A stretch of DNA of 64,000 nucleotides from Pseudonocardia sp. SCN 73-27 (lineage in GTDB: Bacteria > Actinomycetota > Actinomycetes > Mycobacteriales > Pseudonocardiaceae). The notes under the pieces are model-generated. The model was not told the origin of the DNA. It ran no database searches and saw nothing but the letters and a program-made list of their open reading frames with translations. The position numbers were made by a program, and so were the translations under genes. Each line of letters begins with the position of its first letter. Positions within the stretch are counted from its first letter, which is position 1. Of this stretch, positions 7,061-14,332 are shown in pieces. The stretch lies in NCBI GenBank assembly GCA_001725415.1, contig MEGH01000018.1, positions 90,545 through 154,544 on the forward strand, given 5' to 3'.

Positions 7061-8047
7061 GTGGCCGGCCCGGGACGCAGCTGTCCGGTGGCCTACCGCT
7101 ACCGGCCCGAGGACCTCGCCGGTGCGGCAGCGTTCACGGCGACGACGCTCTACGTCGTCGGCGGGCTCTACGGCAACACCCACGCCCTCGACGCCGTCCT
7201 CGCCCGCGCCGTCGCCGAACCGGTCCGCCCTGAGATCGTGTTCGACGGGGACTTCCACTACCTCGACGCCGACCCCGACCGGTTCGCCGAGATCGAGGCC
7301 GGCGTCCACGCCCACCACGCGACGCTCGGCAACGTCGAATACGCCCTGACCTGCGACGACGCCACTGTCGGCTGCGGCTGCGACTACCCCGGCTACGTGG
7401 CGGACTCCGTCGTCACCAACTCGAACCTAGTCCTCGACCGGCTCCGCGAGACCAGCCCGGTCGGCTCCCGCGCGCGGCTCGCAGCGCTGCCCCGGCACCT
7501 CACCGTCGAGGTCGGCGGCCACCGCGTCGGCATCGTCCACGGCGACCCCGAGAGCCTCGCCGGGTGGCGGCTCGCGCTCGAAGCCGCCTACCCGTCCGAT
7601 CCTCGCGCCCACGCCGAGACCGGCTTCGACGGCGAGCCCACCACGTCGGCGACCGTCGTCGACTGGTGCAGGCGCGCCGACGTCACCGCGCTGTGCTGCA
7701 CCCACACCGGCCTGCCGTGGATGCAGGATTTCTCCGGGCACGTCGTCGCGAACAACGGCTGCGCCGGCCTCCCGAACTTCACCGGGCAGCGCACCGGGCT
7801 GCTCACCCGGGTGTCCGCGGACCCGCGCCCGCCCGACGACGCCGTGTACGGCACCGTCCACGACGGCCTGCGGATCGACGCCCTGCCCGTCCGCTACGAC
7901 CACGACCGCTGGCGCGCCGACTTCCTCCGCGCCTGGCCGCCCGGCTCCCCCGGGCACGTCAACTACGCCGCCCGCATCGCCGACGGCACCTGGCTCACCG
8001 TCGCCCACGCCACGCGCGGCACCGTCCGCGAGAATCGGGGACCGTGA
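7061..8047 (+). CDS. Arsenic-operon metallophosphoesterase-like protein (copy 1)
   Basis: A 328-residue protein with a degenerate calcineurin-like phosphoesterase core. Motif I, normally SDxHGN, is GGLYGN (34-39), so the DxH ligands are absent. Later motifs persist: DGDFH (62-66), LGNVE (89-93), VHGDPES (159-165) and THTGLP (214-219). Cysteines are frequent: RSCP, GCGC (104-107), DWC, LCC (211-213) and NNGC, all kept in the second copy. A C-terminal extension carries VRYDHDRWR and PGSPGHVNYAARI. It begins two bases after arsC and is translationally coupled to the permease gene. A role in arsenic handling is inferred from position only. An inactive or single-metal enzyme, or an As(III)-binding protein, are options. 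Confidence 0.8.
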   Translation: MAGPGRSCPVAYRYRPEDLAGAAAFTATTLYVVGGLYGNTHALDAVLARAVAEPVRPEIVFDGDFHYLDADPDRFAEIEAGVHAHHATLGNVEYALTCDDATVGCGCDYPGYVADSVVTNSNLVLDRLRETSPVGSRARLAALPRHLTVEVGGHRVGIVHGDPESLAGWRLALEAAYPSDPRAHAETGFDGEPTTSATVVDWCRRADVTALCCTHTGLPWMQDFSGHVVANNGCAGLPNFTGQRTGLLTRVSADPRPPDDAVYGTVHDGLRIDALPVRYDHDRWRADFLRAWPPGSPGHVNYAARIADGTWLTVAHATRGTVRENRGP

Positions 8048-9288
8048 CGTCGCAGCCCCGGCTGGCCCGCCGCCTCACCACCGCCGACGCCGTCGTCATC
8101 GGACTCGGCTCGATGATCGGCGCCGGTGTCTTCGCCGTGTTCGCGCCCGCCGCGGCCGCCGCCGGACGCTGGCTGCTCGTGGGGCTCGCGCTGGCCGCGG
8201 TCGTCGCCTTCTGCAACGCCACCGCGTCGGCCCAGCTCGCCGCCCGGTACCCGACGTCCGGCGGCACCTACGCCTACGGCCGCGAACGGCTCGGACCGTG
8301 GTGGGGGTTCCTCGCGGGGTGGGGGTTCGTCGTCGGCAAGACCGCGAGCTGCGCGGCGATGGCGCTGACCTTCGCCGCCTACGCCGTCCCGCCCGCCTGG
8401 CAACGCCCCGCCGCGGCCGCCGCCGTCGTGCTGCTCGCGCTGGTCAACCTGCGCGGCATCACCCGGACCGCGCAGCTCACCCGCGTCCTCGTCACCGTCG
8501 TGCTGGCCGTCCTCGCGGTGGTCGCGACGGCCGGGATCGTCGCCGCGACCGACCCGTCGCCGGTGTCCGTGCCCGCCGTCGGCGGCAGCGTGTACGGCGT
8601 CCTCCAGTCCGCCGGTCTGCTGTTCTTCGCGTTCGCCGGCTACGCCCGCATCGCGACGCTCGGCGAGGAGGTCCGCGACCCGCGCCGCACCATCCCCCGC
8701 GCGGTGAGCCTCGCCCTCGGGCTGGTCGTCGCCCTCTACGTCGCGCTCGCCGTCGTCGTGCTGCTCGCGCTCGGGTCGGGTGCCCTCGCGTCGTCCACGG
8801 CTCCTCTTGCCGACGTCGCACGCGCCGCCGGGTGGGGCTGGGCCGTCCCGGTCGTCGCCGTCGGCGGTGCTGCCGGTGCCCTGGGCGCACTCCTCGCCCT
8901 GATCACCGGCCTCGGCCGGACCTCTCTCGCGATGGCCCGGGAGGGCGACCTCCCCCGCCCCCTCGCCGCGGTGTCGACCCGGTTCCACGTGCCGCACCGC
9001 GCCGAGATCGCCGTCGCCGTCGTCGTGGTGGCGCTCGTGCTCACCGTCGACCTCCGCGAGGTCATCGGCTTCTCGTCGTTCGGCGTGCTCGTCTACTACC
9101 TCGTCGCCAACGCCGCGGCCCGCACCCAGACCGGTGACGACCGTCGCTACCCGCGGTGGTTGCAGGTCGTCGGTGCCGTCGGGTGCGTCGTCCTGGTCGC
9201 GACGCTGCCGTGGCAGTCGATCGTCGTCGGCGCCGCGGTGTTCGTCGTCGGCATCGGGTACCGGCTCGTCGTCGTGGGTCGCACCTGA
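8044..9288 (+). CDS. APC-superfamily permease
   Basis: A 414-residue membrane transporter with about 11-12 hydrophobic helices. The N-terminal LTTADAVVIGLGSMIGAGVF is the APC signature with its GxGxxIGxGxF substrate-binding bend; SGGTYAYGRERLGPWWGFLAG follows, and LLFFAFAGYARIATLGEEV is the TM6 region. These fit the amino acid-polyamine-organocation family. The GTG start overlaps the stop of the metallophosphoesterase gene (GTGA), so it is cotranslated with the arsenic cassette. The second cassette lacks it and has an aquaglyceroporin instead. The substrate is unknown; it could be an amino acid or thiol precursor, or the gene may just be downstream by chance. Confidence 0.85.
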   Translation: MTSQPRLARRLTTADAVVIGLGSMIGAGVFAVFAPAAAAAGRWLLVGLALAAVVAFCNATASAQLAARYPTSGGTYAYGRERLGPWWGFLAGWGFVVGKTASCAAMALTFAAYAVPPAWQRPAAAAAVVLLALVNLRGITRTAQLTRVLVTVVLAVLAVVATAGIVAATDPSPVSVPAVGGSVYGVLQSAGLLFFAFAGYARIATLGEEVRDPRRTIPRAVSLALGLVVALYVALAVVVLLALGSGALASSTAPLADVARAAGWGWAVPVVAVGGAAGALGALLALITGLGRTSLAMAREGDLPRPLAAVSTRFHVPHRAEIAVAVVVVALVLTVDLREVIGFSSFGVLVYYLVANAAARTQTGDDRRYPRWLQVVGAVGCVVLVATLPWQSIVVGAAVFVVGIGYRLVVVGRT

Positions 9289-9346
9289 GCGCGCCTCACA
9301 CGATGGCGCGTTCGTATCCACCCGCGGCGCTCATGGAAGGGGCCGG

Positions 9347-9634
9347 TCAGCCGCCGGTCAGCCGCTCCTCGAGGTGGACCGTCACGGGGTCACCGACGCC
9401 CTTGCCGATGACCTTCCGGATGGCCGCGGTGACCGGCAGCTTGTGGGTGCCGTCGCCGAGGGCCATGAAGGAGCTGCGGAAAGGGTGTCCGTCGATCGTG
9501 CCGCGCACCTTGACCAGGCCGCGGGTGCCGAAGAACGCGACGGACCAGTCGGTGCAGAGGTAGACCCAGCCGCCGGGCTGGTCGTTCTTCTGCAGAACGC
9601 CGGTGAATGTGTGGTCGAGGGTCTGGGTGCTCAT
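9347..9634 (-). CDS. DUF1905 domain protein
   Basis: A 95-residue protein beginning [18 protein letters not shown]. It has the DUF1905 beta-barrel pattern: [41 protein letters not shown], and [20 protein letters not shown]. Relatives occur alone or fused to YdeI-like domains; no reaction is established. The ATG is chosen because the conserved domain begins at once. It is divergent from an ArsR-type regulator 77 bases away, so the two may share a control region. Confidence 0.8.
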   Translation of the reverse strand: MSTQTLDHTFTGVLQKNDQPGGWVYLCTDWSVAFFGTRGLVKVRGTIDGHPFRSSFMALGDGTHKLPVTAAIRKVIGKGVGDPVTVHLEERLTGG

Positions 9635-9711
9635 GCCGTTCAGACCCGCGCCGGTCCCGAAAGTAATCGGGCCTGGCCGAACCAGTATCCGTCCGTCTAC
9701 GCTTACCGTTC

Positions 9712-10053
9712 GTGACGACTTACGGAGATGCGCAGCTGGGTCTGCTCGGTGACCCCAGCCGTCGCGCGATCTTCGAGCTGCTCGCCCGCCGCCCCTGCTC
9801 GGTGCAGGAGCTGGCCGACGCACTCCCCATCAGCCGCCCGGCCGTCTCCCAGCACCTGCGCGTCCTTCGCGAGGGCGGCCTCGTCGTCAGCGAGGCCGAC
9901 GGCACCCGGCGCATCCACCGACTCGACCCCGCCGGCGTCGGCGCGCTGCGGGCCTGGCTGGACGGGGTGTGGAGTGATGCCCTGACCGGTTTTCACAAGC
10001 TGGCCGAGACGCCACCGGACGTCCCGGACGATCCCACGGAGGGGAAATCGTGA
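9712..10053 (+). CDS. ArsR-family winged-helix regulator (SRPBCC-operon type)
   Basis: A 113-residue regulator with the helix-turn-helix [20 protein letters not shown] and wing [14 protein letters not shown]. It lacks the cysteines of metal-sensing ArsR proteins (its one cysteine is in RRPCSVQEL), so it probably does not sense metals. Regulators of this subgroup usually precede an SRPBCC/AHSA1 gene, as here. The GTG start is near a TACGCT -10-like sequence, giving a short or absent leader. Its stop overlaps the next start (GTGA). Confidence 0.88.
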   Translation: MTTYGDAQLGLLGDPSRRAIFELLARRPCSVQELADALPISRPAVSQHLRVLREGGLVVSEADGTRRIHRLDPAGVGALRAWLDGVWSDALTGFHKLAETPPDVPDDPTEGKS

Positions 10054-10526
10054 CCGACGCTGCTCCGATCCCACCCATCACCGGCACCGTCTCACTGGCC
10101 GTCCCCGTCGAGCGGGCGTTCGCGGTGTTCACCGGTTCGATCAACACCTGGTGGCCGCACCAGTTCCACATCGGACAGGCCGACGTCGAGGAGGTCGTCC
10201 TCGAACCCCGCGTCGGCGGCCGGTGGTACGAGCGCGGCGTCGACGGCAGCGAGTGCGACTGGGGCCGTGTCCTGCTGTGGGAGCCCCCGCAGCGCCTGGT
10301 CTTCACCTGGCAGATCAACGGTTCCTGGCAGTTCGACCCCGACCCGGAGCACGCCAGCGAGATCGAGGCCGTGTTCCGGCCGGACGGCAGCGGCAGCATC
10401 GTCGACGTCGAACACCGACTCTTCGAACGCCTCGACGGCGGCCGGGCCATCAACGACGCGATCAACGGTGGCGGCGGCTGGGCGCTCCTGCTCGACGGCT
10501 TCGCCAAGACGGTTGCCGACGCATGA
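10050..10526 (+). CDS. SRPBCC (AHSA1-like) domain protein
   Basis: A 158-residue START-like (helix-grip) protein. It shows VERAFAVFTGSINTWWPHQF at the start, GGRWYERGVDGSECDWGRVL, LVFTWQINGSWQF and a last helix NGGGGWALLLDGFAKTVAD. Such proteins bind hydrophobic ligands or act with a partner, but the function of this subgroup is not known. The GTG start overlaps the regulator stop and its own stop overlaps the next ATG, so the three genes form a tightly coupled operon. Confidence 0.85.
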   Translation: MTDAAPIPPITGTVSLAVPVERAFAVFTGSINTWWPHQFHIGQADVEEVVLEPRVGGRWYERGVDGSECDWGRVLLWEPPQRLVFTWQINGSWQFDPDPEHASEIEAVFRPDGSGSIVDVEHRLFERLDGGRAINDAINGGGGWALLLDGFAKTVADA

Positions 10527-11149
10527 GCCCCGACTACATGGCCATGGCGACAGCCGAACGAGCAGAACTCGCCGACCTCCTCGTGTCCCTCACGCCGGAG
10601 CAGTGGGACGGCCCGACCCTGTGCGACGGCTGGAGCGTCCGCGACGTCGTGGCGCACATGTTCAGCTACGACGAGCTGACACCGCTCGGGACGGTCGGTC
10701 GCATGGTCAAGGGCCGGCTCACCCCCGGCGGCCCCAATGCCCTCGGCATCGCCGCCTACTCCGACTGCAGTCCCGGCCGGCTCGTCACACTGGTCCAGGA
10801 GAACCTGCGACCGCGCGGGCTGACCGCCGGCTTCGGCGGCCGGATCGCGCTCTGCGACGGGATGATCCACCAGCAGGACATCCGACGGCCCCTCGGTCTG
10901 ACCCGGCACATCCCGGACGACCGGATGCACGCCACCCTGGAGTTCGCGAAGACCGCGCCGCTCATCCACTCGAAGAAACGGATCAAGGGTCTGGCGCTCG
11001 TCGCCACCGACGTCGACTGGCGCACCGGCGACGGCCCCGTCGTCCGGGGGCCGGCCGAGTCGCTGCTGATGGCCCTGGCCGGCCGTCGCGGCGTCACCGA
11101 CGAGCTCACCGGCCCCGGCCTGCCGACACTCGTCGAGCGGATCGGCTGA
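10523..11149 (+). CDS. Maleylpyruvate isomerase family mycothiol-dependent (DinB-like) protein
   Basis: A 208-residue four-helix-bundle protein of the DinB/MDMPI superfamily. The N-terminal part has ERAELADLLVSLTPEQWDGP, TLCDGWSVRDVVAHMFSYDE, and a later MIHQQDIRRPLGLTR; the histidines in VAHM and IHQQD are those expected to hold the metal. Family members use mycothiol as cofactor or substrate, which fits an actinobacterium. It is the last gene of a regulator-SRPBCC-MDMPI operon and is followed by a palindromic element. The reaction is unknown. Confidence 0.85.
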   Translation: MSPDYMAMATAERAELADLLVSLTPEQWDGPTLCDGWSVRDVVAHMFSYDELTPLGTVGRMVKGRLTPGGPNALGIAAYSDCSPGRLVTLVQENLRPRGLTAGFGGRIALCDGMIHQQDIRRPLGLTRHIPDDRMHATLEFAKTAPLIHSKKRIKGLALVATDVDWRTGDGPVVRGPAESLLMALAGRRGVTDELTGPGLPTLVERIG

Positions 11150-11163
11150 CCGCGGCCCGCCTG

Positions 11164-11223
11164 GCCGAGATGCACCTCAGAGTCGTGCGTATGCCGTCCG
11201 GCAGCGCTCACGTGCATCTCGGC
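11164..11223. repeat. Palindromic intergenic element, copy 3
   Basis: A 60-bp element with perfect 12-bp inverted ends identical to those of 1470-1527, plus shared inner bases (CTCAG on the left, CTCA-C/T on the right). The loop sequence differs. It starts 15 bases after the DinB-like stop codon and ends 12 bases before a possible ATG of the next gene. Confidence 0.7.
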
Positions 11224-11267
11224 GAGGGAGACCGATGAGTCCGCCGGCTTGCAGTAGTCCTATCGAC

Positions 11268-11843
11268 ATGAGCGAAGCGAACGCCGGCCCGGGCAAGGTC
11301 GTCGTCAACAGGGCGATGTCCGTCGACGGGTTCATCGCCGGCCCCGACCACGCGATGAACTGGATCTTCGAGTACCTCGACAACAACACGTTCCCCGACG
11401 TCATGCCGGCCACCGGCGCGATGCTGGTCGGCCGGGGCACGCACGACGTCGGCAAGCGGATGGTCGTCGAGGACGTCGACGACTACGAAGGCGGACCCGT
11501 CTTCGTCCTCACCCACCGGCCGCCCCCCGAGCCGGAGCGCGGTGTCACGTTCCTGAGCTGCGGCCTCGAGGAGGCCGTCGCCACGGCACGGGCGGCGGCG
11601 GGCGGGAAGAACCTGGAGATCCTCGGCGCCGACCTCGCGAGCCAGTGCTTCCGCGCGGGCCTCGTCGACGAGGTCCTGGTCTACGTCATCCCCGTGCTCC
11701 TCGGCGACGGGACGCGCTTCTCGACCTCCGGGCTCGGCCGGATCGACCTCGAACCGTTCGACAACAGGCAGTCCGGAGGAGTGACGCTGCTCCGATTCCA
11801 CTGCAGACGCGACAAGTCCGCCGACCCTTCGATCGCGCCATGA
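11268..11843 (+). CDS. Dihydrofolate reductase family protein (RibD C-terminal type)
   Basis: A 191-residue protein with the RibD C-terminal/dihydrofolate reductase fold. It shows VVVNRAMSVDGFIAGPDHAM, GAMLVGRGTHDVG, GPVFVLTHRPPP, and LEILGADLASQCFRAGLVDE with VLYVIPVLLGDG-like IPVLLGDGTRF. These proteins probably bind NADPH; the substrate is not known. An upstream ATG at 11235 with a GAGGGAG site is an alternative and would add 11 residues, but it sits on the edge of the palindromic element. The stop overlaps the next small gene (ATGA). Confidence 0.85.
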   Translation: MSEANAGPGKVVVNRAMSVDGFIAGPDHAMNWIFEYLDNNTFPDVMPATGAMLVGRGTHDVGKRMVVEDVDDYEGGPVFVLTHRPPPEPERGVTFLSCGLEEAVATARAAAGGKNLEILGADLASQCFRAGLVDEVLVYVIPVLLGDGTRFSTSGLGRIDLEPFDNRQSGGVTLLRFHCRRDKSADPSIAP

Positions 11844-11995
11844 CCTCCGCGCTCGTCGAGGACCTCCCCCGCGAGACCGCCGACCTCCTCCACCGACGCA
11901 CCCGGCGGGCCGGAGCTGCCACGGTCGCCGACCACGTCCGGCACGTGCTCTGCCCGCGCGGCGCCGCCGCAAGATCCGCGCGCGACCTCGACTGA
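11840..11995 (+). CDS. Small ribbon-helix-helix-like (FitA-type) protein, orphan
   Basis: A 51-residue protein, MTSALVEDLPRETADLLHRR followed by RRAGAATVADHVRHVL. The pattern of one strand (LVEDLP) and two helices matches the N-terminal RHH domain of FitA/VapB antitoxins. It is translationally coupled to the upstream reductase-like gene, and no PIN or other toxin gene follows, so it would be an orphan antitoxin relic or a stand-alone DNA binder. Short length makes the call tentative. Confidence 0.5.
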   Translation: MTSALVEDLPRETADLLHRRTRRAGAATVADHVRHVLCPRGAAARSARDLD

Positions 11996-12020
11996 CCAGA
12001 CGACCGATGAGGGGGTCGGC

Positions 12021-12208
12021 ATGGCGACCGACGGGCACCTGACCGACCGACGGTTCCCGCGATCGTCGGCCTACCACCCCGACTGGGTCCTCGCCTCGGT
12101 CCGCGGCGGCGCCACTCGTTGTGGCTCACCGAGTGGCGGACCGGCGCGATGGACCTGCGCCCCGGGATGCGGGTGCTCGACCTCGGCTGCGGGCGCGGCG
12201 CGACCTGA
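12021..12208 (+). pseudogene. Truncated methyltransferase fragment
   Basis: After an AGGGGG site, an ATG begins a frame encoding FPRSSAYHPDWVLASVRGGA. A frameshift near 12114 then continues as SLWLTEWRTGAMDLRPGMRV and LDLGCGRGAT before TGA. This is the N-terminal segment and SAM-binding motif I (VLDLGCGRG) of a class I methyltransferase. The remaining two thirds are gone. It is a decayed gene. Confidence 0.6.
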
Positions 12209-12592
12209 TCCGGTCGGTCCCGGCCCGGTAGCCGGTGAGCCTCCGGCGCGTGATGGGGTCCGAGGTCGCCGCCGGCTCGGTGATCTTCGCGCCGGCGCTC
12301 GCACGGTATGGGCGGTGCAGGGTTCGGGCAGAGCCCGGGCTGTTCCTGCGTTTGTCGGACAGGAACCTGGGTAGACCCGCCGGACCGCAGGACGACGCGC
12401 CGTTGTCAGCCGAGGCGTGGAGACGTCCTGTCGACTCTCACCTCGCACTGGGCCGCTCCAGTCGTCACGGCGGTCGGGTCACGGGTGCCCGGAAGGCATC
12501 GCGAAGCGACGGCGCAGCCGCCCCCACGCGGCCGGCGCGACGCGGATGATCAGCGACCGAGGAGCAGGTCCGGACGGGGGCGCCGGGGAGCG
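12209..12592. other. Gene-free stretch
   Basis: 384 bases with no supported coding frame, no tRNA and no strong repeat on either strand. It lies between a methyltransferase relic and the gene for the zinc-ribbon protein, in the degraded zone left of the arsenic island, and probably is remnant DNA. Confidence 0.4.
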
Positions 12593-13252
12593 CTAAGGTC
12601 CCGGCCGTCGGTCCGTCGTGAGGCCGAATGCCACGGATCGGATGACGGCAACGCTGGCGTCCAGCTCGCGAATCGCTTCCTCGATGCGCTGCCGGGCGAG
12701 TCCCGTCGTCCGATTGACCGCACTCCCGAGTCGCAACCCCACAGCGAACAGGGTCTGGACCACCTCATCGTTGAGCTGGGCGGCGATGCGCATGTCCTCG
12801 GCGGCGAGGGCCTCGGCGACGCGATCGGTGTCGGCGGTGTCCCCGCCGGCCCACGCAGACCGGAGATCGAGGCGTACATCGGTCCCGCATCCCGGGCACT
12901 GCGCCGTCGACGCGATGCCGACCGCCAGCTCCAGCACGACCTCGCGCACCATCGGCTCCCCGCAACGAGGGCACCTCGGCCCACTCTCGGCCGCCGGCGT
13001 CGCAGACTCCTCCCACGCCTGGGCCGTGAGGGACGCCGTCTCAGCGAGCGCACGCCACGATTTGGCCGAGACCCCGTGATCGAACTGCACCGGAGGACGC
13101 CGGCTGTCCGCCAGGAGGTCGTTCTGCCGGGCCGCCTCCTCGTAGGCGGCGCTCAGCTTGCGCGCGAGCCGGCTCAGCTGCGCGCGCAGCTCCTCCGTCC
13201 TCGCCTGTGCGTCCTGTACCCGCTGCACTGCGCCACTCGTCTCGTTGGCCAT
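12593..13252 (-). CDS. Zinc-ribbon protein with degenerate HisKA_3 dimerisation domain
   Basis: A 219-residue protein in three parts. Residues 5-50 are a likely coiled coil (VQDAQARTEELRAQLSRLA). Residues 94-122 form a zinc ribbon with Cys94, Cys97, Cys119 and Cys122 (CPRCGEP and CPGCG). Residues 152-212 resemble the dimerisation/phosphoacceptor helices of NarL-partner kinases: DMRIAAQLNDEVVQTLFAVG, then RIEEAIRELDASVAVIRSVA and FGL. The phosphoacceptor His is replaced by Asn161, and there is no ATPase domain. It thus cannot autophosphorylate and may be a scaffold or decoy for a kinase. The ATG follows a GGGG-type site. It has no operon partner. Confidence 0.7.
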   Translation of the reverse strand: MANETSGAVQRVQDAQARTEELRAQLSRLARKLSAAYEEAARQNDLLADSRRPPVQFDHGVSAKSWRALAETASLTAQAWEESATPAAESGPRCPRCGEPMVREVVLELAVGIASTAQCPGCGTDVRLDLRSAWAGGDTADTDRVAEALAAEDMRIAAQLNDEVVQTLFAVGLRLGSAVNRTTGLARQRIEEAIRELDASVAVIRSVAFGLTTDRRPGP

Positions 13253-13395
13253 TGCACCCCTAACACGGCCCGGACAGCCGCGATGGCCAGACTGCCTCCG
13301 GCACGGACCCAGGTCAACGCGGCTGTTCGAGTGCTCGCGGTTCACCCCTGCGGACGCCGGCGGTCGCGCACAAGACCCTGTGAACGGCTCGCCTC

Positions 13396-13557
13396 GTCGC
13401 CGCCTACGCCACGTGCCTGGCGGGTCAGGAGGACGCCGCCCGCCAGCGCATCGCGACCGCTCTGGGCGGACACACTGTGGCGCGTACTGGGCGTGAGCAG
13501 TCGGAGAACGCCGGTTCCGGCCGGACACAGCCGGACAGCACCGGAGCGAGCGAGTGA
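13396..13557 (+). pseudogene. C-terminal remnant of a tyrosine integrase
   Basis: In one frame this reads VAAYATCLAGQEDAARQRIA followed by TALGG and ends at TGA. It matches the last part of actinobacterial integrases, where YxxC(L/I)xGQ(E/D) follows the catalytic tyrosine, and it aligns with IYAKCIVGQDELSRRRIAAA at the end of the integrase relic at 16901-17347. The rest of the gene is missing. It points to the left copy of the att repeat, as expected for an older element using the same site. Confidence 0.55.
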
Positions 13558-13603
13558 GCGAGCGACTTCGCAGCTCAGGAGCATGATCACCCCAGTACGA
13601 CCC

Positions 13604-13650
13604 GGTGCCCCCGGTGGGATTCGAACCCACACTGTGACCCTTTTAAGGGG
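13604..13650. repeat. Left att repeat of the arsenic island (tRNA 3'-half copy)
   Basis: 47 bases identical to 17476-17522, which cover the 3' half of the tRNA gene from the anticodon loop to past the acceptor end. On this side the sequence diverges before the D-arm, so this copy cannot be a tRNA. It is the duplicated attachment site. Confidence 0.85.
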
Positions 13651-13773
13651 AACCGCGATGACGCCTCGACATCGGCTCTGACCTGCCGATTCTCTCCACC
13701 GACTACGCTCTCGTGTCAAACTTCGGCACGTATTCGGCGTGGAGGCGCTGACGCGGTTCCCCTCGGGCCTGTC

Positions 13774-14247
13774 TCAGCCGCAGCACTTCACGGCTGCATC
13801 CTCGCTCACGCCGGCCGGGACACCGCACTCGCACGACGCGTCGGGCGACACCCCGACGGGATGGATCGTTGTGGCGTCGGGTGCGTCAGCCTTGACCGTG
13901 TAGACCTCCCATGGCTCGCGTCCGGGTCCGTGCACCCACACCTTGTCCTGCAACGCGTAGCAGCACGTCGTGTCGTCCTCGACCTGGGTGAACAGGCCCA
14001 GCGCGGACAGTCGTTCGGTCGCCGCGTTCACCTCGTCGGTCGTCTCGACCTCGACACCGAGGTGGTCCATGGCCGTCGGCTCGCCGGCCGCGCCCTCGAT
14101 GAGCACGAGCTTCAACGGCGGTTCGGCAACTGCGAAGTTCGCGTACCCGGGGCGCCGCTTGGCCGGCTCGACGCCGAACAGCGACCGGTAGAAGTCGATC
14201 GAGGCCTCTAGATCGGAGACGCGCAAGGCCAACTGGACGCGAGACAT
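13774..14247 (-). CDS. arsI: ArsI-type organoarsenical C-As lyase / CadI-like dioxygenase (copy 2)
   Basis: A 157-residue near-duplicate of the protein at 5771-6232, with the same metal triad (Gln5, His62, Glu114) and thiol pair Cys95-Cys96. Differences cluster in EGAAGEPTAMDHLG, FTQVEDD and the tail, which here reads VSPDASCECGVPAGVSED and ends KCCG. It should demethylate or degrade trivalent organoarsenicals inside the cell. It is divergent from arsR copy 2 through a nearly identical operator region. It lies at the left edge of the island, about 120 bases inside the att repeat. Confidence 0.88.
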   Translation of the reverse strand: MSRVQLALRVSDLEASIDFYRSLFGVEPAKRRPGYANFAVAEPPLKLVLIEGAAGEPTAMDHLGVEVETTDEVNAATERLSALGLFTQVEDDTTCCYALQDKVWVHGPGREPWEVYTVKADAPDATTIHPVGVSPDASCECGVPAGVSEDAAVKCCG

Positions 14248-14332
14248 GACCGCTCCCTGACTCGTCGAAGCTGTTTCGATGGATGTCGATACAGACGTTG
14301 CCTCGTGATTCGATGACTGTCAAGATAGATGG
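14248..14332. promoter_or_regulatory. Divergent arsI/arsR promoter-operator (copy 2)
   Basis: TTGCCT (14298-14303), an 18-base spacer and AAGATA (14322-14327) lead to a GTG 5 bases later, the same geometry as copy 1. The TTTCGATGGATGTCGATACA block is also kept, while the bases close to arsI differ by a 14-base insertion (GACTCGTCGAAGCT region). Conservation marks it as the ArsR operator. Confidence 0.65.

Noticed and set aside
7963-9321. Long minus-strand frame over the APC permease gene
   Set aside because: Antisense shadow rich in Asp, Arg and Gly; the plus frame has a clear APC signature and membrane helices.
13604-13650. Possible second tRNA gene
   Set aside because: Only the 3' half is present; no D-arm or 5' acceptor strand follows, so it is the att duplicate.
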